Source: Cristatella mucedo
Lineage: Eukaryota > Bryozoa > Phylactolaemata > Cristatellidae
Assembly (NCBI GenBank): GCA_009760855.2
Contig: WPIO01000005.1
Coordinates: forward strand, 13,010,001-13,074,000
Direction of reading: 5' to 3'
Length of the DNA stretch: 64,000 nucleotides
Shown piece after piece: positions 1-11,900 of this stretch (position 1 is its first letter; each line of letters opens with the position of its first letter). The notes beneath the pieces are model-generated. The model was not told the DNA's origin. It was given only the letters and a program-made list of their open reading frames with translations, and did no database searches. A program made the translations under genes and the position numbers.

Positions 1-221
1 ACAGACAAACACACACCAGTGCTGCAGAAAAATAGCAGCCACCTGTCGAGGGCCCATTACAACAGTTGTAAAAGTTTGGTATGAGTTTCGATACAGTTTA
101 GGCAGCCAGTCGATCGATCACCAGGCATCACGACGGTAAACATTGTAGATACACCTGGATTTTGAGCAACCAAATGAGCAGGACCAAAGTAAGACTGGAA
201 CTGGAATAATAAGAGATCGAT
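1..221. other. no feature recognised
   Basis: No open frame, repeat family or splice site stands out. This is the left flank of the first LINE copy and may be intron of the kinase gene that reads leftward out of the window. Confidence 0.5.
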
Positions 222-908
222 GGCTGGCACAGTAATGGTTCAGGTCTTATCTCAGTGAGAGACTCCTGAGTATTATTATGAATGGACAAAGATCATCCGA
301 GCAACCTCTGAAATATGGGGTACCTCAGGGCTCGGTGCTCGGTCCGGCTCTTTCCACGGTTTATACTCTCCCTCTTGCCGATGTGATTGCCAAGCAATAT
401 CTAGGCTTTTACTTCTATGTGGATGACACACAGTTGTACCTTTGCTTTGATCTCTCTCAGCCCTCGAGCACATCGAATTCACTCAACTCCCTTGCTGCAT
501 GTATTGATGACATCCGCTCATGGATGGCAGCAAATTTTCTTAAATTGAATGAGGATACAACCAACTTACAAGTGATGGGCAAACCAAGTGTGATTCAGAA
601 ATTGGAAAGGTTAATGCTCAAAATCGGCTCTGCCAGCATATCTCCTGTTGAATCTGCACGAAATCTAGGTGCCATGTTCCAAAGTGACCTTTCGTTAGAC
701 GACCACATCAGCTCCACAACCAAGTCTGCCTACTTTCAGCTACATAATATTGTTAAAATTCGGGCTTGCTTAGGCAGGGATACTACATCTAAATTGGTAC
801 CTGCATTTGTGACATCCCATCTCGACTTCTGTAACTCACTGCTTGCTGGTCCACCGGCACGTCCAATCATTGTCTTACAGCTGGTGCAAAACTCTGCAGC
901 TAGGTTTG

Positions 909-3678
909 GCTATAAGGTGTGCAATATTTTGCATGGGCCATGGTTTGAATCGGTTGCAATCACGTCTTCATCAAAGACAATGCCTCTCACTGTTGTGATA
1001 TACCGGCCTCCTTCTGGCTGTCTAAACTTGTTTATAGAGAAGTTTTCAGAGTTCTTTGCTAAAATATTTGTGTGTGACAGGCCGTTACTGATTGTAGACT
1101 TCAATATTCACGTTGATAACCCTAGCAACAGCCAGGTCCGCTCATTTCTTGACTGTCTTCAGAATTTTGGTTTGGTCCAACACGTTAATCAGACCACCCA
1201 CGTCGGTGGCCATATTCTAGATCTCGTGATCACTAAGGATGTCCTCCCCCACTGACCTTGTGGTGTGCCCACTGACCCTCTCAGATCATTGTTCGATCTC
1301 GTTTACTGTTCCTGCTCCCTTGTACGTACAGGCTAATGTCGAACTTGTTAAACGACGTAACTTACAAAGCATTAACATAGACAAGTCTTTGAAATTTGTT
1401 TGTGATGCAGGTCTTCTTGATCTGCATTCAGACTCGACGGGCAGCCTCGATACCCTCACTGATGCACTGAACATGACACCCAGGAGTGCTCTTGGCAAGC
1501 ATGCTCCCGTTCATTCTATCCGTGTACAAAGTTGTGGAGATTCCTCTCCATTTTCAAAAAAACTCCTAAAGATGCACCGGGTTAAGCACAGGCTTGAACG
1601 TCGTTTCAAAAAATCGGGGTCTGATGCAGATCTAGTCAATTTCCAAGACTACCTTCGAGTTTACACCAGGAAGCTAAAAAAACCAAGGCTTCTTTTTTCA
1701 TCCGAAAGCTGAATTCCTGTCAGTCGGACCTAAACAGATTTGTAAGATAGTAAAACATTTACTGGCCAGTGCTGAGAGGCCTGACTACCCAGATATTAAG
1801 GGCTCAACCGAAAGGTTTTCAGCCTTCTTTACTGAAAAATTGTGCACATTCGTGCCTCCCTAAAGCCCCATCCGACTAAAGCAATCACGGTTCCACAACC
1901 TGTGACCTTCCTTACAAGGTTCTGCGAGGTTTCTGCATGCGATCTGGCTACCTTAATAAGGTCTAGCAAAAAGAGCTCGCCTCCTGAAGACCCTATACCA
2001 TCATCTCTGTGGTATTCACTCGCAGATCAAATTAGCCCTGCCATAACCAAGATTTTTAATGCTTCTTTGGGAAAAGGGGTCGTCCCCAAGTCCTTCAAAT
2101 CGGCAATCATTAGACCTATTCTTAAAAAGCCTGGATTAGACACAGAGGTCCCTGCAAACTATCACCCAGTTTCCCTTCTTCCTTTCTTGTCAAAAATTCT
2201 TGAAGAATTGTTGCTAAGCAGCTGGTTGAGCATAATGAAAATAATGAAATGTCAGAAACATTTCAATCAAGGTTCAAGAGGCAGCACTCCACTGAAACTG
2301 CTCTCCTCCGTGTTAACAATGACATTCTACGTGGCAACGATGACTGGAATGTCACTGCCCTAGCTCTGATAGATCTGTCTGCTGCCTTCGACACCATTGA
2401 TCACGATGTTCTGCTTGAACGATTGAGAACAACGATCGGCGTGGCAGACGAAACACTGGTATGGTTTAAATCGTACTGGTCTGATCGTGTTCAATCCGTG
2501 TCGCGTGGGGGTCAGGTCTGACACACGAGATGGGTCACCTGTGGAATCCCTCAAGGGTCTATACTCGGGTCTCTTGCTGTTCTCCATTTATACCCAATCT
2601 CTGGGAAAAGTGATTAAGGCCCATGGAATAGGATATCACTTTTATGCTGACGATACTCAGCTGTATTTGTCATTCAAACTGTCGGAATTTGCTGCAGCAA
2701 CTGAGAAACTGAATGCTTGCCTTGCCGATATTTGATCCTGGATGTCGGAAAACTTCTTGAAATTAAATGACGATAAAACCGAACTTCTGCTCATAGGACA
2801 CCCTAAGCGTGTGGCTAGATTAAAAGGCTTTGCTCTTCTAATAGGTGATGCTATTGTGGGACCATCACCACGTGCTCGAAATTTAGGTGTCGATTTCGAT
2901 AGCTGCCTAGATTTTAAAAGCTTCATTCAGAAAACTCCTTCTACAGCTAGCCATTATGATTGATCCCTATCCAAGATTAGGAGCTGTCTCCCACAGTGGC
3001 TGGCAAAACATTTAACTAGCTCCTTGGTTCTGTCTCGGCTTGATTATTGTGATTCCCTTTTGGCTGGGCTACCAAAGAAAGCAATTAGGCCACTGCAGCT
3101 GACTATGGATATGGCTGCAAGGCTAGTCTTCAAGTCCCAGCGGTTTGAGCACGTGTCTCCTTTGCTAAAAGAGCTTGGATGGATGCCGGTTGAGCAAAGG
3201 ATACAGAGCAAAGTTCTTAAGCTGACCCACAAGGCCCGCCACGGCTTGGCTCATTCGTACATAGCTGAACTGCTGCATCAGTTTCAGCCTGTTCGCGCCC
3301 TCAGGTCTTTTGTGGACAATAAATTCGCTGTTCCATTCCTCTGCTTAAAGACCGTTGGCGACAGAAGCTTTAGCTCTGCAGGTCATAGCCTGTGGAACTC
3401 GCTTCCACAATTCTTACGCAACGACAACTACTCTCCTGCTGCCGACTATGGCTTATCCTTTTCAGCGGTCCTGAGCTGCTACTTCCATGCTACTCACTAC
3501 CTCAACTGCTCTCCTGACTCTGCTATGCTTCCCACTTTTTCTTTGTTGCGTGAGACGAAGTCTGTTGGCTACCGAATGCCGCTTAGGCTGTGAGTGTGCT
3601 ATACAAAACTCTCCTGCGTAACACCGTCATGGTCTTTATGACTTGGTGGAGTTACAGACGGAGATAAATTACATTACA
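909..3678 (+). mobile_element. LINE B copy 1, nearly complete but decayed, nested in LINE A
   Basis: The 5' part encodes the end of an APE-type endonuclease. It has DFNIHVD near 1100, LDLVIT near 1220 and the catalytic-type SDH in SDHCSISF near 1285. The reverse transcriptase follows, with LSAAFDTIDHDV near 2380-2410 and FYADDTQLYLSF near 2640-2673, then a C-terminal region to about 3430 and a 3' untranslated region. The 3' end reads ggagttacagacggagata followed by an acatt tail. The frame is broken by a stop near 1252, shifts between 2250 and 2520 and a TGA near 2733, so it is not functional. The family differs from LINE A in sequence and in its 3' end. Confidence 0.88.
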
Positions 3679-3875
3679 TTGTCTGTCGCGATCATTGCAA
3701 TTGCCACATCACTCCACTTCTTGCCGACCTACACTGGCTACCAGTCAAGCAATGGATCGACTTCAAGGTTTTGCCGCTCACTTTTAGGTCCCTTCATTCT
3801 TTGGCTCCAGCCGATCTATCAGATCTACTCCCTCACCAGGCTAAGCATAGTACCAACCGCTTTTCATAATCTAAT

Positions 3876-3921
3876 TGTTTACCTATACCTCATAGAAATG
3901 TTTACCTATACCTCATAGAAA
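3876..3921 (+). repeat. 23-bp tandem duplication inside LINE A
   Basis: Two perfect 23-bp units lie head to tail (3876-3898 and 3899-3921) within the LINE A C-terminal coding region. Other LINE A copies lack the duplication, so it is specific to this copy. Confidence 0.9.
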
Positions 3922-4292
3922 CCTCAAATCCTTTGGAGATCGTGCCTTAAGTTAGTATGCTCCCAAGGCGTGAAACTCACTCCCGACTTGCATCACGACA
4001 TCCCCTGACTTGACCACAATTAAAAAGAAATTAAAAACATACCTATTTAGGACAGCATTTAGTGGGTCCCGGTGATTCGTCCTTTATGTGCTTATGCATG
4101 CTGACACTGATGCATGCTGCCACTAACCCCACTTGCCTGCTGACCCTGAGCGTGTCACCCCATAACCATGTCATTCACGTTTTTTTTTTATCAAGCATGA
4201 TACCACTGACCATTCGATCGTGTTTCCTTTGCAGCAAATGTAAAGTGCCTAGAAAGAGATTGAGTTCTCGGAAGGCACTTTATCAAGTGTAA

Positions 4293-5990
4293 TATTATAA
4301 TTATCAATAAGGAACAACGATGGAAAAAGGGATCGATTTGGTTGAAAGCAACGATCACTGATCTTTGAGCGCTATCTTTAGGAAAAGGCCAGTTACTTTA
4401 CGATCTTATGCCTTCTACCGATGCAGACACCGATCTCAATACCATTTCCCTACGCTGTGAGAGTATATTTCACTAGGTTCAAATGCATGATGTCGAGAAG
4501 GCATTTATTGTAACGATTGATCCCGCTCATTTTGCCCATCCGTGCCATAGAAATCTCTTTGCATGACTTGCTTGGTTCTTGTTTCTTACCCGTCTGTATT
4601 TCACGTTTCATGCTTTGCTGCCAATGTGATATTGGCTTCGGACCACCAGCATCATCACTAGCCGTGATTTATCATGCAAGCTAGCTACTGTGGTAACTGA
4701 TCTAGAAGGAATGAGGATAACACATTTTGAAGAGGTTGAAAGAAGCCAACAGTGGACGTTGATGTGCTCCCACTCGGCCGTGATGGAAAGAGCAGCAGGC
4801 AGTTGTCCTAGAAGGGTAGGGATACATACTACATGCCAAGAAAAGTCTTCAGATATGCATGCACCTATTTTTCCGGAGGCACAGCAACTTTTTTCTGAGA
4901 AACAACCCCCTTCTCGGCAATGGATAGGCCTTACAAGAAAGCCTTTTCTCAGAGGCACGGCCAGCCATGCTGCCTTGGCTAATCACCCAGCCGCCTTCGA
5001 CTAGATACAGACTACTGCATACCATACTACTACACTACATACCGGCCTCGGCTTGCATACACCGTGGCTACGCAGGAAGCAATTGAATGAATCAAGCCGT
5101 CACGTCACGGTTTCCTCAAACAAAGACAGCCGAAGCAGAACTGCCGGCCGACAAGGCTCACTTCAGCGATTAGCCAGTGTTTCTTTCCAGCGGTTCACCA
5201 CTGGAGCTGGAGCAGCAGGCGAATGTGCTCCATTGTTCGGCGGGCTGTTGGCGGAGCAGCAAAGCACAAAGACTGCAAGTCAGTTTTAGTCAACTTTGGA
5301 AAGCAGTTGCCACCGCTGTGTACCGCACAATGGTAGCGCCAGGCGGCTGCCTGCTGCTACCACTACAAGTGCTTTCAAGTATTCATCTTTCTGACTGAGA
5401 TTTTCTCAGGTGCACGTGAAACTCCGTGTGCACTTGGAACTCGTCGGGGACTCTGGAAACGGTTCGTTTGTTTACATAATGTGCAAACTCTTGCCAGGTG
5501 GATTATTCCGGGCAAGCACACAGGTTGCAGGAATTGTGAGTTTCAGAGCCATACGAGAAACTTATGCATGTACACATATACAAGCAGTCGCAAAAATCCT
5601 TGCAGTGTGGTCGTTCAGTAACAAGAAGATTATTTTCTACGATGCCAGGCATACTAAATTTGAGCCCAGCATGTGAAACTATTTAGTAACAGCCCGAAAA
5701 AAACTCATATGCTGTTGTTATGTATGCCTGTCGTGTGACCTTGCAGCACCACGATTCTTTATGACCATATCTGGAAAGCCATGGAGGCTAAAAGCTAATG
5801 CGTTGTCTCTTCTGCTGAAACACATTCCATAGAGCATGCATTCCATTCGATGCATAGATCAAAGGAATGCAGTTTTGACTTATGCCAAATGGCATGTTAG
5901 CAAATAGTGTGAACAAAAACAACTTATCTGTTCACTCGCCTAAAAGGCATATCCAGACATGTCACGATCGATTATTAACAGGCAAGACAA
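4293..5990. other. no gene recognised; probable ULK3 intron
   Basis: Open frames here are short and do not resemble known domains. I looked on the minus strand for the next kinase exon, which should begin by completing a G-initial codon after the ILY motif, and did not find it. The rest of the kinase gene probably lies left of the window. Confidence 0.4.
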
Positions 5991-5998
5991 CGACTCAC

Positions 5999-8900
5999 CA
6001 TACAAGATAACCCCAACCGACCACAAATCGGCTTTAGCATCATACTGGCGTTGGCAAACGATTTCAGGTGCCATGTAAAGTGGTGAGCCTCGTAAAATGA
6101 TGGCATCGGTCAAGTCCAAGAGATAGTGAGCAAAGCCAAAATCTACAGAACAAATACTCATAAACTAAGGAAATACAATCACAGGCATGCCATCACGGGA
6201 GATATTCAGCAGTAACCTGCACCTGAAAACAGGCCAATGACATACAGACGATTGGCTGATGAAGAAGAGCTGAGCTGATCTGACTGAGCTGATATATGAC
6301 TACCTTATCTCAACAGACTTTTGGCAAGCTGGAGAGAAAGAGGGAGAGAGAGAGACTGAAGAAGGGAGGGAGTTAAACGGAGACAAAGAAAGATGCAGAG
6401 AGCTGAGCTGCAAAAACAGCATCCCCGGTAGTTCTAAGCGTTTCACTGATGTTACGGCTTCTGCTTGACATTTCATCTAGCTATTTGACACTGACTTTTG
6501 AAAATGCTGCACATATCTACGCACCTTTCCTGGGAAATGAAATAAGCAATTGGTACCAATATTACATGCACAACTTGTTTGCTATGCTGCAAGGTATACT
6601 GAAATCAAAGTGCTGGCTATACCTTTCTAATAAAGGGCAGTAGCAGGCATGTTTCGTAGCCGAAGCGATACAACACCAGCAAGCTTTCACACTTGGCCAT
6701 CACCAAAGCAAGTCTGCCGTAAAAAAAGAATCAAGCCAACCATGCTCTTAATCAAACCTTGCTGAGTAAAGTATCTTGGAAAGTAAGGTTCGTCTCGGGG
6801 AGATGGCTGGATGGCTATGAATAAAAGAGGTAGCCGTGGCCCCCCATCAGTTCTCATCGGATGCAGTGGATGAGGCTTTCCCAGCTCGCCCGAGCCCTCG
6901 TCTCCCTCCGACTAACATTGTGCCGAATAAGCTAACACGTCTTCGCTGCAATCTCTTGAAATAATGCATAATACATGCTGATTTCCTCTAATAAAATGGA
7001 ACTAATAAAAATAGTCATGCAAGCACAGAGTAAAAAATGTATAAACAAGGACTTCTCAGCAAACGATAGGAGATACTTGGGAGTGAATCGAAATTACGAC
7101 AGCTACAGCTGTGAGACTGCAAGTCTCCAGACCACTGACTCTCCATCAGCTGTGGCTTAGCATCGAGTGGCAGGTTTCTGACCTCGGGGTACTGGCTGGG
7201 CAGCAGGGGGCCGGCCTAGGAAAAGAGCAAAGTCGGAGGCTCTCGCTCATTCATTTAAGAGTGCAGGTATGCGTCTAAGCCTCAGTGCAACTACACAGGT
7301 AAGTATCTAAGTCAGTCAAAGGGTACAGGTCTGCTGCTAAGCATCAGTAGGGGGTACAGGTATGTTACTAAGCGTCAGTACAAGGGTAGAGATATGTTGC
7401 TAAGTCTCAGTACAAATGTAGATTGAGCACACACACATACGCTCCTTCACAAAAGTCTTGTTACACCAGGTACGGTGACACCCAAATTGTACAGGATGAT
7501 GGCTCTCGACTGAGCATACAGAAGAATACATTGATTTCTTTGCTGCACCATATGCATGCTTAACGTCTTGCGTATGTGAATATGTTATTTATAGGGCAAG
7601 CAATTTCATAGGAGGTCGAGCATCTACAGTTTTTAATAACCTCTCTTATACGCCAAGTCACAGAGTCCACCAACCTCTTAAAAGTCTCGAGGTAATATTA
7701 TCCCAGTAGTATTGCCATTAGCTAAAAGAGCTCTTTTGGAGGCATTCTTAGCAGGCACAGAATCGGACCCCAGACAAGAGGCTATCACAAGGATGCTCTG
7801 TTTATCAAGTGGATTATTATTATTATTATTATTATTTAATTATTATTATCATCATGAAATGTATGTTAGGAACTGACTCAGCCCGCACATGGCGTAAATG
7901 CTCCTCATAGCATTTGCTAGGTCCTAGGGATGTGTCCGTCGTGTGCCTACGTGTGCTGAGACTGTGCATGTTACCATTAACAATATTGTCATGCTTCCTT
8001 TACAGCACATGTACAGTGCCAAGAAAGAGATTACGTTCTCTGATGGTGCTACGCAATCGTATTGTTATCATTATTATAACTCAATCGGCTGCTTCAGAAA
8101 AAAAACCTTTTCAATCCTTTGCAGCGTGCTTTGGGTCATTGTCGTGCTGCAAAATGTAATCGTTCGTCAGAAGAGGTCTAGAACTTGAAATACCAGCATT
8201 TTCCACCAAATTGAGGATCGACTGCAGGTCCGTTAATATGGTGCAGATTTCCGATATAGGGGGATCATAAGCAAGCCAATACCATGATACTTCCATCACC
8301 AAATTTCAGTGCCTGAGACAGTCAGGGTGGTGCATCTAATTTTTCGACCGACTTTGGATGTGCTTCGTTTGCTCTTAGCAAAAAGCATGACTTTTGACTA
8401 GTCGGTCCATAAAACTTGACTCGAGCCGGCTGCTGCACAGTGGGCATTGTTCCGGGTCCATCTGAGACGATGTCTTGTGTGCCGCTCAGTAAGCAAAGGC
8501 CTCCGGTTTGGTGACCCGTCTCAATATGCCATGCCTGGCAAGATTCTGGCACACCACGTCTACACTCATGACGGTGCCGGTAGATTGTCAGTGGTCGCCA
8601 GCACGAATGAGACGTTTGCCGATCTGAGCAGGGTCTACTAGCCATACTGCCGCGCACTTTAAGCTTTTTAAGATTGAAGCTCTACCGCTGATTTTAAGAG
8701 TACATGCCATTTATTGGTTGCTTAGGCCCATTTCATGCAAGGCGTTCGTACGTTCTTTTAGGCTGATGTCGAGTGGTAACTTGTAAGGCATGTTGGACTA
8801 GGCGCCAAAACGAGCCGGAAGAAGCCGACCCTCTGTCGGTAAGTTGGGAAAACCTTTCCCTCATGGCCATAGCAATGGTGCCGACATAAGAGAGCTTTTA

Positions 8901-11900
8901 CAGAGCAAAATGATCAAACATCCTGAGCTCACTAGTCCTTAGGAACGCCATGCTTAAATCTCCAAAATGTACTGAAACTACGTGGTTTTGTGCCGTTTAC
9001 CACACAATGCACTAGCTACAAACTTCAGCTATTCCCCTTTGACTTCAGCAGATCTCCGGCTCCTTTTAACCAATATGTGCATTTGTTATGGTGGAAGATT
9101 TTTAAGACATAAGACTTTTGATAAGAGCTACCGCGCCTGCCCCTACGTAAATCATGAGGCCCTGCCAACACCCACCCCGCCTTATACAGCTGCACAGGTG
9201 ATTTTCTGATTCAAGAGTTTTAGTGAGTGCCCATAACCGGTTTCATATCCTTTGGCCGAGTCTTCAGTTTACATGGTCCGATAGCCCAAAACTCATGACC
9301 AACTGACATCCCCGACTAGCCGTGATGGCACACTAGGTAAGGCGGTTGCTTTCACGACCTCGGTCCCGAGGTCGTGGGTTCGATTCCTGCGGTGGGCGAT
9401 CCTTTATCGCCACTGCAAGCGGTGGTGATAGCCGTAAAGGCTCTTCTGTCGCTATACAAAAAGAGGCTGTTTAATCAGCTAGGATTTTTTTTACCAGCTG
9501 ACATAACTACACCATCTGACTTGAAATGTAAAAAATGAAGGTCAATTCCCACTAGCTTCACCCACCTCCTCACAGCATTTGCTCCGTCTGAGTAAACTTT
9601 CCTGTGTGTACTTATGCGAGCCAGAATAATGCTATCACTAAACGATTAACATGCTTCATTCCAGCATATGTAATCAGCTTAGAAAGAGATTGAGTTCTCT
9701 GAAGGTTCCATAAAAATGCTTTAGTATCATCATTACACCACTCCTTTTCAGCATATGAAAAGTGCCAAGAAAGAGTTTTAGTTCTCTTAAGCTGCTACAT
9801 AAATAGTTTATCTTAATTCTTTTTATTATTATTATTATAACTATACCCACCAGGATTGGCATAACCAAACTGTATTGAGGTGATCAGATCCCTGTTTAAT
9901 GGGACTTGACCCAGATCACGGGATCAGCAAATCTGGCAGATCTTCACAACCAAGTTTAACAGTGATCAATCAGCCGTTTTCAGTTTACAGACGGACTGGG
10001 ATCACGAACAATAAACTTGGCTTGCGCTGCGAATGAAAATGCTTAATTTGCAGCAGCCTGGAGCCCCAGGGCATTAGGTCAAGACTAACTGCTCTTCCCA
10101 ATGAACAAAGATCTAACAAAAATACTGGTGAATGCGGCTTGCTTTTCTGCCAACTGACGAGACAGGCAGGTCTACATTGACAGAATTCAGCGGGGGGGGG
10201 GGGGGGGGGGGGGGGGGGAACACGCAACAGATTAAAACAAATTACCAAAGCAGCATCACGTGCACAATGAGCACGTGATTGAAGATAAGGTTTTCTTTGC
10301 TGTCTCCAATCTATCAGCCACGGCTGCTGCTTTTTTCACCAGCAACAGCAGTGACAATGAACCAAAAAAACATGTAGCAGCATATGAACGTCGGACAAGT
10401 ACCATGCTGTTACAGAGCAATTTCAATTCCAGCAGATCAAGGAAGCACACAGCCACGTTCTTCACCACTCACCTGCCACTTTGAGCACAGGGTGTTCCCT
10501 TGATGACAATAGAATGTTCTGGGGCTTCAAATCCATGTGCGAGACATTTTTTTCTCTCATGTACTGAAGAGCTTTTGCTATTTGAAGAGAACAAGGGCAT
10601 AGGGTGCCATAAAGTCAAACTCGGTCACTAAGCATGTTAACCATGTGCATCTAGTATGTGCCAAGCTTGCCAGTCCTCAGATTATGCATCAACTGAAAGT
10701 TACTAGTCACCGGGATAAGCAATGGATTAAGTTGACAAGGAATTGGACATACCAGCTAATAACACTGCTTAGCAGGATATAACAAAACTGGCACACAAAT
10801 GGCCTGACAAGTAAAGCAACCAAACCATGCTTAATATTGTCAATTTCTTACATTTGCCCGAGATTCCAGTACAGTTTCTGAATGAGTTACAGCAAGACAG
10901 CAATGCGGAAATAGCAGCACTCTATCTCCACACAGCCAGCAGCCGTGACTACCAAGATCTGAAAGCAAAACGATTCGGATCTAAAAGCAACAGGAAAAGT
11001 GGCACTTATGTCCACGTGAGATGACAGACACTAGTGAAGGGCTTGGAGAATGTGGAGAGCATAACAGCAAACCTTGGCATCTCAGAAAGAGAACAGTTGG
11101 TATGGAGTTAGTGGTCCGCATAGAATCACAGAGTCACTCATCTTTTAACTAGCAACACGGTGAGTACAGTGGAGTAGCCGATTTAACAGCCTCAATTATA
11201 TAGCAGCAGAAGAGCAGTAGTGCTTTTTGCCCCATACCCCGTGCAGCGGGTAATAACAGCAATGTCGGCCACTGGGCTCGAACCCATGAATTGGGTGATA
11301 AAGAACACATATCTTACTGCCGGGCAAAGACCCAGCAGCTAACCCCTGATCTCAGAGAGGAATCGAGCATGAGCAGTGGGAATGTGGTTTTCTGGATGCA
11401 ACGACTTCAACAGCAGTTTATTGTCAAAGAGCACACCCGGACTAAGAGTACGATCTTAGAACTAATAGTTGACGTCCTGCATCTAAAGTACTTTCTCGAA
11501 AGCTACTATAATGACAGAGTACATCAAGGTAGCGAGAAAAAACCTTGCAGAACTCCTACAGGCAATGTATCTGCTGAATGAGACAAACCCGTGCCACTTG
11601 AAAAAACTCGACTTAGAGCACACAGCTAAACGCTATGATCCAAACCATGCCTGATGCTCATCGGAGTGCCGAAACACAAACGATGGGAAGAGCAACCAGC
11701 TGCGTTGGGGGCAGAGACAGTCTCGGTCCCGCTCCGGCAGATGCATTGTTGCTGACCACAACAGATTTAATCCCGAGTAATTAAGATTGATAGAAATGTC
11801 AAAAAATAGCTGCCATAATAATAAAAGGCGACTGCCACGATGCCAAGGAGCCTGGCTAAAACATAGATGGCCGTGAACCAAAAGCATCCTGCTTTCTTTG

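Larger units (their letters stand above)
222..4292 (+). mobile_element. LINE A copy 1 (L2-like non-LTR retrotransposon), 5'-truncated, split by LINE B
   Basis: The two halves are 222-908 and about 3679-4292. The left half encodes the reverse transcriptase core, with YVDDTQLYLC at about 416-448 where other copies have YADDTQLYLC. It continues through the thumb region to the residues NSAAR. The right half resumes in the middle of that protein and runs through its C-terminal region, a 3' untranslated region and the conserved 3' hairpin at 4242-4281. The residue pattern is that of the L2/CR1 group of LINEs; this is a family-level judgement. The copy is a pseudogene with substitutions and frameshifts. 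Confidence 0.9.
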
